From Aschersonia sp. MBC 622 (taxonomy: Eukaryota; Ascomycota; Sordariomycetes; Hypocreales; Clavicipitaceae): a stretch of 64,000 nucleotides of DNA. The stretch spans positions 22,012 through 86,011 of the forward strand of contig JARJPL010000029.1 in assembly GCA_030782805.1 (NCBI GenBank), read 5' to 3'. Below, in pieces: positions 11,526-23,592 of this stretch (the first letter of the stretch is position 1; the number at the start of each line of letters is the position of its first letter). The position numbers and the translations under genes are program-made. The notes beneath the pieces are model-generated. The model saw only the letters and a list, made by a program, of their open reading frames with translations, was not told the DNA's origin and did no database searches.

Positions 11526-13075
11526 TGTCGTTGAGTTGGAAGATGAGCGTCGCTCAATCTTGTTTGCTTCATTGGGGGAAAAAAAAAAGAAGCCTACGAA
11601 ACGGAACGTTCAAAATTACACTTGCTACGACTGAAGCAGCCCAATCTGAGACGAATACAGCTGCACCATTTACCTTTCTCTACACTCGTTGGCTCACTGA
11701 GCTGGACCTTTATAATTTTTAGCTACTTCTACCTACTGATAAGAAAGTCTGAATTGTGGTTACCCAACCCAAGCGTTGATCGAACTCGGCCGTATTTGTG
11801 TTCGATGTGCATGGAGACAGTGAGTGGGATGGTGCGTGGCGTCGGCGCGTGTACACCCGACCAGGCTAAAGAAGGGAATACTTGCAGGCGGACTGCCAAT
11901 TTTATTAATAACAGAATCTACCCCGCGCCGCAGCTCTGCGGCACGCACAGTAACTACCTGTTAGAAGACGGTACAATTATTGCTTTCAGATCGAATCGAG
12001 GGTGACTTTTGCCTTTGTATTGCACCGGCTTCGGCCGAGCACGGCCGTAGTGCTTAATAATACAGCCGTGAGATACAATCCTGAATATCAATGTCGCTTC
12101 TTGAGAACAGAAAACACCTCATTTTCCGCTGCCGATTTCGGTAAAAATAGCTGAGCTGCCTGATGATGCCATCTCGGCCCGTCTGGAAACAGGTTGTTCA
12201 CGATGACCTCTTTTCATTAGCTAGGCGTGCCCTTGGCGTGGTAGGGAAGGGTACAGGTGTCCCACCCCCAGATTTTAGCGCCGCAGGTCCCCCCCCCACT
12301 TGCGGTGCCTCCCAGCGACGGCAGAGCACTAAAACGTGCGGCCGAGGCGCTATAGCCCGCTGTAATGCATCATGCCTCGAGCCCCGCACAAACAACAACA
12401 GCCTGAATCTTGGCAGACAAGTTTTGGACAAGGAAGCAAAGCTGGCTGCCGCAGTCTTGGAATGGGATGGTTGCAGCCTCGGACGCCTCCGACAAAGTAC
12501 CAACCTAACCCAGCATCATGTAACCTTGCGTTGCCTTACCGCTGGCGCCGTAGCTGCAGTAGCTTCGCGTCATGAGTCTTTGCGGGAATGGGACCGCGCC
12601 GACGCCGTCTCCAAACAAACCACGCCAATGACAGGTACTTGGAGTTGCCAGCCACCACCGGAGCTTCCCTTAGGTACCTAGGTAGTTACCTAGGTAGGTA
12701 GGTACAGCAGCACCTCTATTTACCTCTGCCGCCCTAACAAGTAGCTCGTTCGAGACGGCTCGTCGCCCTGGCCCGGACAACGTCCTCTCCTCGTACTTTG
12801 TTTTTTGCTCCCTCTTGTTTTGTTCATTGTTTCTCACCCTGTCCCATTCTCTCAGTTTCCTGTGTCGCCCAGCTTCTTTCCCTTTCGCGCGCTGAACCTC
12901 GCAACTCCGGCAGCTACTCGGAGATCGCATCCACAGTTGGAGCTCCGCCATCGGTGACTCAAGATCCCCATCGGCCATCTGCCGTCTACACCAATCTTCG
13001 GCCCGGACCCTCGCCAGCTTCCTCTTTTCTCGCGCACAGAAAGCAAGCTGCCGCAGATGAGTGTCGTCTAGAGCA
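11526..13075. other. long 5' region of the transhydrogenase gene
   Basis: The open frames here (for example 12163-12681) lack domain content. The last 300 bases are strongly C/T-rich and look like the leader and promoter of the transhydrogenase gene. A GGTA-rich palindromic tract lies at 12671-12705. Confidence 0.5.
12671..12705. repeat. TAGGTACCTAGGTAG-type palindromic tract
   Basis: Overlapping TAGG and CCTA units form short palindromes (TAGGTACCTA) and a GGTA run. Shorter copies of the same unit occur elsewhere in the window (near 25940). Confidence 0.75.
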
Positions 13076-16000
13076 ATGGCGTCCCATTTCCTGCGCCCAT
13101 TGGCTTCTGAGCTCTCCTCGTCCTCTACTGCCGCCGCGCGCATCGGCCTCCAAGGTAAGACAATTGAGGGAGAAGCTCACTCTTTTTCTTCTCTCGTAAC
13201 TTACGCTAGACGTGAAATATGCCTCAGCCATCACCATTGCCCTTGTCAATTGCTACTTCAATTGCTAACGTCAACGCTTCCGTGCAGATGGAAGATTGCT
13301 GGTGAGCAACCGCCGCAGATACCTCACCACCTTGAAGGCTTTCACCGCTCAGCGCGCCTCTGTACCCGCCGCTGCGAAGCCTGTCGCCCTCGTCCGCCAT
13401 GCCTCGGTGAACGCGTACATTCCACTACCTCCAAAGAGATATTCCACGGTCGTCCTGCCGCAGACTACTCCATATGCCCAGCTCAGCGTCGGCGTCCCCA
13501 AGGAGACCTTTCCCGGCGAGCGACGCGTTGCCCTCACCCCCGCCAACGTCGCGGTCCTGCTTAAGAAGGGCTATGCCAAGGTCCTCGTCCAGCGCGGCGC
13601 CGGCGCTGCCGCTGACTTTCTCGATTCCGCTTACGAAGCCGCTGGCGCCACCCTCGTCGACGACGCCTCCGCCATCTGGTCTCAGTCCAACATTGTCCTC
13701 AAAGTCCGCGGTCCGTCTCTGCAAGAGGTCGACTTCATTCAAGAAAACCAGACCATCATCTCGCTGCTTCAGCCTGCGCAAAACAAGGAGCTCGTGGAAA
13801 AAATTGCTAGCCGCAATGCCACCTGCTTCGCCATGGACATGATTCCCCGTATCTCTCGCGCCCAGGTCTTTGACGCTCTTAGTAGCATGGCCAACATTGC
13901 CGGTTACAAGGCTGTGCTGGAAGCCTCCAACGTCTTTGGCCGATTTCTCACTGGCCAGGTGACTGCTGCCGGCAAGATCCCGCCCTGCAAGGTTTTGGTT
14001 ATTGGTGCCGGTGTCGCTGGTCTCAGCGCCATTGCTACGGCGCGTCGCATGGGCGCCATTGTCCGCGGCTTTGACACCAGACCCGCTGCCCGGGAGCAGG
14101 TCCAGTCTCTCGGCGCCGAGTTTATCGAGGTCGAAATTGAGGAAGATGGCTCCGGCGCTGGCGGCTACGCCAAAGAAATGAGCAAGGAGTTTATTGAAGC
14201 CGAGATGAAACTCTTCAAGGACCAGGCCAAGGAGGTGGACATAATCATTACCACTGCCCTCATTCCGGGAAAACCTGCCCCCAAGCTGATAAAGATGGAC
14301 ATGCTTGATGTCATGAAGCCCGGAAGTGTTATTGTTGATCTGGCTGCTGAAGCCGGAGGCAACTGCGAAGCTACCAAACAGGGCGAGCTTGTGACGTACA
14401 ACGACGTCAAGGTCATTGGTACGTCAAACAGATGCCTCTCTTGAGAACATCAACTAATAACCCACTCAGGCTATACTGATCTTCCCTCTCGTTTGCCCAC
14501 ACAGTCGTCGACTCTGTACTCCAACAACATTACCAAGTTTTTGCTCTCCATGACTCCGCAGGAGAAAGCATTCGGCGTTGATCTCTCCGACGAGGTTGTC
14601 CGCGGCGCTATTGTCACCCAAAAGGGCGAGATTCTGCCTCCTGCTCCCCGCCCCGCGCCTCCTCCCGCCCCCGCCAAGCCGGCTGCGGCAGAGGTTGTTC
14701 CCGAGCCCGTCGCGCTCACACCCTGGCAGCAAAAGTCGCGCGAGGTCGGGTTTGTGACTGCCGGCATGGCCTCTGTGCTGGCGTTGGGCAAGTTTACCGA
14801 TCCGCTCTTCATGTCCAACGCCTTTACGTTTGCGCTGGCCAGTCTGATCGGATATCGCGTCGTCTGGGGCGTGGCCCCTGCGCTGCATTCGCCTCTGATG
14901 AGTGTCACCAATGCCATTTCCGGCATGGTTGGTGTTGGCGGTCTCTTCATTCTCGGTGGAGGCTACCTCCCGGGCACCATTCCCCAGACTCTTGGTGCTC
15001 TGAGTGTATTGCTGGCCTTTGTCAACGTTGGCGGTGGTTTCGTCATCACCAAGCGCATGCTTGACATGTTTAAGCGTAAGTCTGTTTCTTGAATGCCTTG
15101 CTACACAAACTGACGTGGCCATGTAGGTCCTACTGATCCTCCCGAGTACCCATGGCTGTATGCCGTCCCTGCTGTCGTGTTTGGCGGTGGCTTCCTCGCC
15201 GCTGCTTCCACAGGTGCTGCCGGCCTAGTCCAGGCTGGCTACCTTGTTTCATCCGTTCTCTGCATCGGCTCAATTTCTGGCCTGGCTTCGCAAGCCACTG
15301 CCCGCATGGGCAACATGCTGGGCATGCTTGGTGTTTCTTCTGGTGTCCTCGCTAGCTTGCTCGCCGTGGGCTTCTCTCCCGAGGTGCTGACCCAGTTTGG
15401 TGCTCTGGCCTCGATTGGTCTTCTTGCTGGTAAGTTTGCACAAGCATGATGAGAGAGAAAGCCGAGCCTGACCAGACCTCTTTCAGGTGCCTTGATTGGA
15501 AAACGCATTACTCCCACTGATCTCCCACAAACCGTTGCTGCCCTACACTCCGTTGTCGGTCTTGCCGCTGTCTTGACCAGTATCGGCAGTGTCATGGCTG
15601 GCATCTCAGACATTTCCACCTTGCACATGGTAACTGGTTACCTTGGCGTTTTGATTGGTAAGTCAACCCCTCCCCCGTTATATCTGCTTCATTGTTTCCC
15701 CTAACAGTAGCTAGGTGGTATCACCTTTACTGGCTCCATTGTTGCATTTATGAAACTGGCTGGCAGAATGTCTTCAAAGCCCAAAGTCTTACCGGGACGA
15801 CACTTTATAAATGGTGGTCTCTTGGCCTCTAATATTGCTACCATGGGTGCCTTTGTCACTATGGCCCCCGGCGCGCCGCTGATTGCAGCCGGCGCCTTGA
15901 CTGCCAACGCGGTCCTAAGCTTTGTCAAGGGCTACACTACCACGGCTGCCATTGGTGGTGCTGACATGCCCGTCGTCATCACCGTGCTCAACGCCTACTC

Positions 16001-16829
16001 TGGCTTTGCCCTCGTGGCAGAAGGCTTCATGTTGGACAACCCCCTCCTTACGTCGGTGGGGGCTCTGATAGGCGTGTCCGGTTCCATCCTGTCCTACGTG
16101 ATGTGCGTGGCCATGAATCGATCGCTAACCAATGTCTTATTTGGCGGTCTGTCGACGCCGACAGAGGTACAAGAGTATAAACCACAAGGTGAGGTGACCA
16201 AAACATCGACCGAAGAGTTGGCCGACGCCATGCTCAATTCCGAATCCGTCATTCTGGTGGTCGGCTACGGCATGGCCGTCGCCAAGGCGCAATATGCCAT
16301 TTCCGAAATCGTCTCCATGCTGCGCGCCAAGGGTATCACGGTGCGCTTTGCCATCCACCCCGTCGCCGGCCGCATGCCCGGCCAGTGCAACGTGCTGCTC
16401 GCTGAGGCCAGCGTCCCCTACGACATTGTCCTGGAAATGGACGAGATCAACGACGACTTTCCCGACACGGACCTGACGGTTGTGATTGGCGCCAATGACA
16501 CGGTCAACCCGATTGCCATGGAAAAGGGCAGCGCTATTGAGGGCATGCCCGTACTACACGCGTGGAAGAGCAAGCAGGTGGTTATCATGAAGCGCGGCAT
16601 GGCCAGCGGCTACGGTGAGTTGTGCGCTGTGCATCTTGGAGACTGTACGTGCTAACAAGATGTGCAGCTGATGTGCCGAACCCCATGTTCTACATGCCCA
16701 ATGCAAAGATGCTGTTTGGCGACGCCAAGGATTCTTGCGAAGGTATGGTTTCTTCTCCTTTGGGTATACCGCCAGCATGTGCTAACAATATACACAGCCA
16801 TCAAGACAGCGCTCCAGTCCAAGCAGTAG
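13076..16829 (+). CDS. mitochondrial NAD(P) transhydrogenase, proton-translocating
   Basis: Inner-membrane enzyme that uses the proton gradient to transfer hydride from NADH to NADP+, supplying matrix NADPH. Eight exons: 13076-13154, 13288-14418, 14470-15075, 15127-15429, 15487-15657, 15715-16614, 16668-16742 and 16798-16829. Together they give 1098 aa with all phases consistent. Order of parts: a mitochondrial presequence of about 80 residues, then domain I (VGVPKETFPGERRVALTP start, Rossmann motif VIGAGVAGLSAI), then a Pro/Ala-rich linker. The membrane domain II spans exons 3-6. NADP-binding domain III includes GYGMAVAKAQYA, HPVAGRMPGQCNVLLAEA and KRGMASGYA. All domains sit in one chain, as in animals and fungi rather than the split bacterial form. 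It ends 331 bp from the convergent NDUFA12 gene. Confidence 0.97.
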
Positions 16830-17160
16830 ATGACGGCGATTTAGAAGTGCGCGATCTCGTTGTTTCCTTACCATCTAGAGCTTTTCCTGTCATAGCCAGA
16901 TCTTGGGTAAACTGTAGTAGATGTGGTGATCTTTGATCGGAGCAATGCATTGTCCGAGTTTTAGTTTCACGAGTTTAGGTACTTTTCGGCCCATTGTTTC
17001 GGTTTTCATAATGTTCACACAAGTCTGCGACGACCATGCGATACAAAGACAGCATCTTCATTATGAATTGTGACAAAGTGAATTGGTCCCAGCTCTACCT
17101 CTGTAATATGTACACACCTCCTACCAAGAAATAAACAAACCTTTCCTCTCGCATCACGAC
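16830..17160. other. convergent 3' flanks
   Basis: Non-coding gap between the transhydrogenase stop and the NDUFA12 stop. AATAAA-like text occurs near 17131 on the plus strand (GAAATAAACA). Confidence 0.6.
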
Positions 17161-17921
17161 TTATGATCTCGGCGCAGCGACAGGCTCCCAAGCAGTCAGC
17201 TTGCTCTTGGTACTATATCCCACCCCGTTAGCTTTCTCCCCTCTTCTCTACCCTCTGTCGGGAATTTACGCACGTGTTGTAGGTTTTGAAGGCACCACGC
17301 GTCTGCGTGTAATTCGGCTTCGGCAGGGCGGGCTCAAACTTGCGGGTGCCGGCGGTCAGGAGGGGGTCTTCGCCGGGCACGGTGTCAACGGCGTAGCTCA
17401 TCCAGGCGTGCCAGCCGGGCTCGATTTGGGCGGCGTCAAAGTCGTGCTGGGCGTACTGGACCCAGCGCGTGCGCAGGGGCAGCTCCTCGCCGTTTTCAAA
17501 GAACTTGTTGCCGGCGCGGTCCTTGCCCATGTAGGTTCCGGCCTTTGTGTCACCTGTCAAAGAAGAAGAAAAGGGAACCCTACTGTTAGCTAGAGTTCGA
17601 TCCATCTGTCGGCAAAACGTTGATGTTCGCCGGTGGCGGATCGGGGAGGGGGATAGACCGTACCGATATACTAAAGATGCGAAAAACCCAACAGGCCTTC
17701 ATCAGCAATCAATCCAATATTTCCATCTCGTTTCGTGTGTTGTCGTCGGGTCGAGGTCGTTTACATACCCACATCTGAACCAAGTAGTCCTGTTGAATGT
17801 CAGCCGGTCTTGTCCTGTCCGATTCAAGTGGAGGGCTTGTGCGGGCGCATTGCCCGGATCCGCGTCATACCTTGATTCCAACCTTGCGAATGTTGCGCAG
17901 CGTACGCGGAATGGTCGACAT
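17161..17921 (-). CDS. complex I accessory subunit NDUFA12 (B17.2 type)
   Basis: Accessory subunit of mitochondrial NADH:ubiquinone oxidoreductase, in the matrix-arm region. Five exons: 17921-17871, 17789-17769 (21 nt), 17670-17664 (7 nt), 17553-17274 and 17212-17161, for 136 aa. Reading phase closes only with the 7-nt microexon included, which encodes Tyr-Ile plus one base. Family hallmarks: an N-terminus with DYLVQMWYIGDTKAGT, then GKDRAGNKFFEN, the conserved RWVQYAQHDFDAAQIEPGWH and WMSYAVDTVP, and a Lys/Pro-rich tail ending in AWEPVAAPRS. No cleavable presequence is obvious, as usual for this subunit. The gene is divergently transcribed from PGS1, with 299 bp between starts. Confidence 0.93.
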
Positions 17922-18220
17922 GGCTGCAGTGTTGGCTGAGCAATCCGATAAATCGTGCGCAGAAGATCGAGAGGTCCGGTTGAGATGATGCTGCTACAAT
18001 TGGAAATGTCGGCTTAACTTCGGCATCAAACCCCCCACTTTACATTGTCACAAGCCAATCATAGCTGCGCTATAGCTAACGTACCTTTTGGGTGGTCTTT
18101 ACCCTTTCTGGCGACTTTTGCATTGTTTCATCATCGCGAAGCCATTGGGCTGCTGTTTTGTCATTGTTGGGCGGTGGAAAAGCTTCTTTGTCGATAGTTC
18201 CTACTTATGCAGAAGGCAGC
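17922..18220. promoter_or_regulatory. shared promoter NDUFA12 / PGS1
   Basis: 299 bp separating two divergent start codons, both for mitochondrial proteins. It contains an ATTGG-type box on the plus strand near 18145 (CCAAT on the other strand) and further CCAAT text near 18052. Bidirectional use is inferred from spacing only. Confidence 0.5.
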
Positions 18221-19946
18221 ATGTTTGCGCGAAGCTGTTGCCGATGCGTTGCTCGCGCACACCTTCAATCGCGACCTGCCCAGCTCTCCGTTGCGAGAGC
18301 TCAGGCCCGGCACTATGCGACATCACCCAGCGGTGCGCCCACGCAGGCGGCCAGCAAAGCCGGCATCCTGGCGCCTTTTGTGAATGAGCTTGACAAGCTC
18401 GCTCCGAGCGTCGACCTACGTGGTGATCAGATTCAGATCCTCAAAACACCGAGCGAGTTTTACGAAACTCTCAAGGCAAGGAGATGAGCTGCTTGCGATG
18501 ACAGGCACAAATCAGCTAATGAACCGGACCATGTGTAGGAGCGCATACGAAATGCCAAAAGCCGCATCTTCTTGTCGACGCTGTATATTGGCAAGTCGGA
18601 GCGCGAGCTCATTGAGACGCTCCAAGAAGCGCTGCGCCTCAATCCGGAGCTCAAGCTGAGCATTCTGACCGACTGCCTCCGCGGCACGCGCGAGGCGCCT
18701 GATCCTTCCTGTGCCTCGCTGCTGGCGCCGCTGGTAGCGGAGTTTGGCGCGGATCGTGTCGAGATTCGCATGTACCACACGCCAAACCTGACGGGCCTGC
18801 GCAAAAAGTACATTCCCAAGCGCATCAACGAGGGCTGGGGCCTGCAGCACATGAAGCTTTACGGCGTCGACGACGAGATTATCCTGTCCGGGTATGTCTT
18901 TGACGGATGAAAGAATACGAGTTCTTGCTGCTAATCTGCGACACAGAGCCAACTTATCCACCGACTACTTTACCAACCGTCAGGACCGATACCACCTCTT
19001 CAAGTCCAAGCGCGTCACTGACCACTTTTACAACATTCACCACGGCGTCTCCTCCTTGAGCTTCCTCGTTGCACCCTCTGATGAGCCCGTAGGCTTCACC
19101 CTCTCCTGGCCTGCCACCAACGCCACGCCATCGCCCCTCGACGATCCGTCCGCGTTTGTCCGCGGTGCCACCTCCGTCCTCCGCCCTCTCCTCACTGCGC
19201 CGCAGCCGCAGCCGTCCGGACGCCACCCAACACCTTCCCTCAGCACTCTCGACGACACCCGCGTTTACCTCCTTGGGCAAATGACGCAAATCACCACCTC
19301 GCCTGATCCGGCTACCGAGCTGCCCGTTATCACCAGCATTCTCACGCGCCTCGCCGACCCGGATTACGCCGCCTCCTCGTGGACCTTTACCGCCGGCTAC
19401 TTTAACCCCGCGCCGTCTCTCACCAAGCTCCTCCTCGCCACCGCGTCTTCGTTGCACAACGTCGTCATCACCGCTGCCCCCGAGGCCAACGGCTTCTACC
19501 GCTCCCCCGGCGTCTCGGGCCTGCTCCCCGACGCCTACACACTGCTCGCCAAGCGCTTCGTGCACGCCGCGCACGACGCCGGGCGCGCCGCCGACATCAC
19601 CCTGAAGGAGTGGCGCAACGGCACCGTCGGCCATCCGGGCGGCTGGACGTACCATGCCAAGGGCCTCTGGGTGGCCATGCCGGGCGACGAGGCAGTTGGC
19701 CCGTCGATGAGCGTCATAGGCAGCTCAAATTACACCAAGCGCAGCTACTCGCACGATCTGGAGGTCGGCGCGCTAATCGTCACGCGTGATGTGGGGTTGA
19801 AGCGCAGGCTCAAGGACGAACAGGAGTGGCTGCAGGAGCACGCGCGGGCGATGACGAGGGACGACTTTGCGACGAATGAGCGCAGGGTCGGCCTCAAGGT
19901 GCGCATCGCCATGTGGATTGTGTCGCTCGTTGGTGGCGCATTGTAA
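18221..19946 (+). CDS. PGS1: CDP-diacylglycerol--glycerol-3-phosphate 3-phosphatidyltransferase
   Basis: Mitochondrial phosphatidylglycerophosphate synthase of the phospholipase D superfamily, the committed step toward phosphatidylglycerol and cardiolipin. Exons 18221-18475, 18539-18891 and 18947-19946 give 535 aa. The start at 18221 opens an Arg/Ser/Cys-rich presequence; an in-frame ATG-like start further upstream (18092) is less likely. The first catalytic HxKxxxxD motif is HMKLYGVDD in exon 2. The second is HAKGLWV followed by GSSNYTKRS in exon 3, the variant usual for PGS1. Intron 1 has a GC donor (GCAAGG at 18476) paired with a TAG acceptor, the only way to keep the frame. The last 15 residues are hydrophobic. 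Confidence 0.95.
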
Positions 19947-20177
19947 GACGAATCAATGGTCGTATGTCGTTTCTTGTAGCACAGCCAGTTAGAGTTTTCG
20001 CGAGAGAAGGCAAGATACCCAACTTAGACATAGAATAGACGTGTATATATGGCGGAGACTAGGAACTGTGATAGCAAGTCAAGTATACAGATTTGGTATA
20101 AAATTCACTCTACATGAGTTTTGATATGGTACAATGTGCGCAGCTTTACACACAGCGGCTTTTTGCCCGTCTCACAC

Positions 20178-21243
20178 TCATAGCACCTTCTCACCAGTCT
20201 GCGGCCCCTTTAACGGCAAGCCGCCAACCACGATACGACTGACTAAATCGCTCTGGTGCTGCTCAATCATCTCCTGGAGCACGCTCCTCTCCATGACCAC
20301 CTTGCCCGTCTCGAGCAAATCCTTGACATCCACATCCGGCAGGTCCAGAGCACGTCCCTCAGAGGGTAACTGCTCCATGGCCCCGTACAGCCAGTCTCTA
20401 CGATTGCCCGTAACGAACAGCGTGCGGCCGTCTGTGCTGCCGAGCCGCAGCGCCGCGAGGACGCCGCGCATATACTTTGCCAGGTACGCCTCGCGCAGGC
20501 CGTCTTTAAAGTGATGGGCGACCTTTACGAAATCCTCGGGCACGGCGAGCTCCATTCCGTCCTCGCATACGATCAGCTCGCCGCGGCGGTAGCGGTAGCT
20601 GAGGGCGGTGCGCCAGGCCTTGTCGTAGACCTTGCGGTTGAGCTTGGTGCCAAAGTCGCGGGGGTGTGGGCCAAAGGTCTTGCCGCCGCCCTTGATGGAC
20701 GGGCTCTGTCGGGAGCCGAGGCGGGCACGACCGGAGCCCTTTTGCGGGCGAATCTTGCGGTGGGAGCCGTGCACGTCGTAGCGCGTCTTGCTCGAGGCGG
20801 TGCCCTGCCGCGTGTTGTCGCCCTCGTACACGACGGCGCTGTAGAGAAGGTCCCGCCGAAGGGGGAGGTACAGGTGGTTGACGGACCACTGCTCGAGGGA
20901 GGTCGGCTCGAGCGCGGGGAAGCTGTGGACGGTGACGGGGACGGTAGCAACTGAAGAGTCTATGGTTAGTTTGGGAGATGGCGGAGGCGATGCAGTTCTG
21001 ATATTGGCGTACTTGGGTTCCAGGATTGAATTATGGTCTGGGGTGTTGAGGCAGATTTCGTAATGTTGGACGCAGGCGACTCGGTAGCCATCGATCGGCT
21101 GAAGGTCCTGCTAACGGTGATAGGCTGCGGAATGGTTAGACAGGTCGCAAGATGGCAAATAGGAGTTGGGAACGGACCTTGGTTGTTGATATCCTCAGCG
21201 CTGCCAGAGCCTCGGAGAGGCACCCTGTAGTTCTGACCGCCAT
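20178..21243 (-). CDS. mitochondrial large-subunit ribosomal protein uL4m
   Basis: Homologue of bacterial L4 and yeast Yml6, lining the polypeptide exit tunnel of the mitoribosome. Exons 21243-21178, 21124-21013 and 20950-20178 give 316 aa. An N-terminal presequence rich in Arg/Ser/Thr is encoded by exons 1-2. The L4 core begins near DNTRQGTASSKTRYDVHGSH and includes the extended loop KIRPQKGSGRARLGSRQSP and KGGGKTFGPHPRDF. The C-terminal fold (RRGELIVCED onward) is complete. The gene is head to head with mL38 across 272 bp, so two subunits of the same ribosomal particle may be co-expressed. Confidence 0.93.
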
Positions 21244-21515
21244 TTCAAGGCAACTTGAACGCCGTCTCAACACACAATGGACGCCAAGTGACCGCTGAGC
21301 ACATGAAATTGATGTCGTTGTCGCAACTCGGAGCAAACGTCTAGCTAGAAAACCGTGACACCAAGAAAAACCGGGCCGGCCTGATTCCGCCAGCAAATTT
21401 GAGTGGGGCGCTGGAGTGCAGCAGCTTTTTTTGGCAATACTTACGCCGAACTCCCGTCTACCAGCAATCCCTCAAAAGTCGACAGAAAAAAGTCACACAT
21501 CTTTTGACAATCACA
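21244..21515. promoter_or_regulatory. shared promoter uL4m / mL38
   Basis: 272 bp between divergent starts of two mitochondrial large-subunit ribosomal proteins. The compact spacing implies a bidirectional promoter; no specific operator was identified. Confidence 0.55.
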
Positions 21516-22961
21516 ATGTCAGGGTGCGGCGCGGTCTCACGGCCGCTGACGAGGCAATTGGCACAACGATGTGTCATCCGGACGTTTAGCAGCAGCGCCG
21601 TCCGCGCCTCAGAGACGACGACCACGACGACGAATCAGGAGGACCCTGCAGCAACGACCACGACGACACCGCCATTGACGCAGGCAGACCTTGACCCCAA
21701 TACCGTACCACGCGAGCTCGAGCAGCAACTGTTGGACCAGGGCATAATGCCGATCGGTTCACGGCGCCGGCGCGAGGCGATCCGGACGACGGGTAGCCTC
21801 CCGTTTGAGCAGCTGCCGTTCCAGGCGTTCCAGGAGGCGCGCAAGATTCTCGCGGCGGACCGCGAGGTCAAGCTGGCGAGCTTGGCAGCGGCGGTGAACA
21901 AGGTAGCGGCGCTCGAGGCCAAGGATGCGGCGGAAATCAAAGGCGGCGAGACGATGAAGCAGATTCGGCTGCGGAGCCTGCGCAAGGAGGCGCATCGTCT
22001 GACGATTCTGGCAGATATCAATGATCCTTTGGTCAAGCGAAGATTTGAAGACGGACTCGGTACGTTTTTCTTCCTTCATTTCTCCATTCATGACTTGGAA
22101 AATCTTGGCAACTAACATTGTGAACCAGGCGACATGACCAAGCCCATCTACCGCCACCTCGCCGAGAGAAAGTGGCGCTCATACGACTACAAGCTCATCA
22201 AGCAGCGCATCGAGCAGTTCAACATTGTCCCCGACATACTGCCCAAGCTGGAACCCACCGTCGATGTGCAGCTGTACTTTGACCGCGCCAAGATCTCGCC
22301 TGGTAGCGTCGTGCCTAGCTACGTCTCCGAGCGCGTGCCGCGTCTCAAGGTGCAAGCCTTTGACGACCGGGGAGAGCGGCTCGTCACCGTTGTCGTCGTC
22401 GACGCCGACGTGCCCGACGTCGACGCCAACGGCTTCTTCAAGCGCTGCCATTACGTCGCCGCCAACGTGCCCGTCAGCCCCGCCCTGCCCGCCGTCGCCC
22501 TCCCGCTGCTCACTGCCGCCCAAGGCGACAACGGCCAGCTCGCCGTGCCGTGGCTGCCGCCGCATGCCACCAAGGGCGCGCCCTACCACCGCCTCGCCGT
22601 CCTTATTCTCGAGCAAGAGCCCGGCGCGACCGTCGACGTCGCCAAGATGAGCACGCTGTACGCCGACAAGCGGGACCGCTTCTCGCTAAAGTCGTTTCGC
22701 GACAAGTTTGCGCTGACGCCCGTCGGCTTCACCATGTTTCGCAGCGAGTGGGATGATTCGACGGCGGATGTCATGGCGCGTCACGGCATCGCGGGCGCCG
22801 ACGTCGAGCTCCGCCCGCAGCGCGTCTACAGCCTCAAGCCGCTCATCAAGTCGCGCGGCTGGGAAGCCAAGCACCAGAGCGGCAAGTACCGCCATCTGGA
22901 TAAGTACACGAAACGCATCAAGGGCGTCTCCAACGCGCGGGGGTGGACAAAGCGTCGTTGA
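21516..22961 (+). CDS. mitochondrial ribosomal protein mL38 (Mrpl35 type, PEBP-like)
   Basis: Large-subunit mitoribosomal protein with a phosphatidylethanolamine-binding-like fold. Exons 21516-22059 and 22129-22961 give 458 aa. The presequence is followed by a Thr-rich segment. A basic helical region (REAIRTTG through LRSLRKEAHRLTILADINDPLVKRRFEDG) leads into the PEBP-like part, with VVVVDADVPDV and the FKRCHYVAANVP region. The C-terminus is a basic tail (KYTKRIKGV, ARGWTKRR) suited to rRNA contact. Length and arrangement agree with fungal mL38. The 3' end faces the bZIP gene. Confidence 0.9.
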
Positions 22962-23592
22962 GGGAGCAAATAAAGCACCAAAGCCCTTTTCGTCATGTAT
23001 ACATTATTACTGCTTTTTTCTTCTTCTTGTCATTGAATCACTTGTCAGCATATCTAGGCAGTACAGGAAGATGAGATGCACAGTAGTGTCAACTTTGTAT
23101 GATTTGGTTGTAGACGAGCATACTCTATTTTTGTTATTTTTGAAGAAGAGTAAGTTGCAGCACATGATTGCAGCCGAATCAAATTGTACCATATGTAGAA
23201 TAGCCCCCGAGGAGTCAACGTGAATGTGTTGAATCATGTTGGAAAGAAAAAAATATAGAGACTCCATCTCAAACGCCACAAATTTCCGTGAGAACGAGAA
23301 GAAGAAGAAGAAGAAGAAGAAAAGGGGAAAGAGCCCTGAGATGAGAAACCCGCTTTCAAACACACTGTGCTAGTAGCCCGTTTCGTACGCCTTTTGTTGT
23401 TTGGTGGTCATGATCGCGTCCAAGATGATAACTGACAAGGGGGGAATAAGAGATCTCAACAAAAACAGAGAAATACCAACGCCCAAAACATTACATAACA
23501 GCGCAAGATAGTCATCAGATGTTAAAGAAAGGAATTGGTGGTACAAAAACTGGTTTGGAGTTGAAATATTGGACAGGAGCAGCTCGTGATGC
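22962..23592. other. convergent 3' flanks with GAA run
   Basis: Non-coding. A (GAA)n microsatellite of about 26 bases lies at 23297-23322. The remainder is presumably the long 3' UTR of the bZIP gene. Confidence 0.6.
23297..23322. repeat. (GAA)n microsatellite
   Basis: Eight to nine GAA units in the 3' flank of the bZIP gene. Confidence 0.85.

Noticed and set aside
12163..12681. 172-codon plus-strand frame upstream of the transhydrogenase
   Set aside because: No recognisable domain, no splice partners; it lies in what looks like promoter or leader sequence.
18092..18220. Upstream in-frame start for PGS1
   Set aside because: It would add a non-mitochondrial-looking segment and intrude deeply into the shared promoter; 18221 opens a proper presequence.
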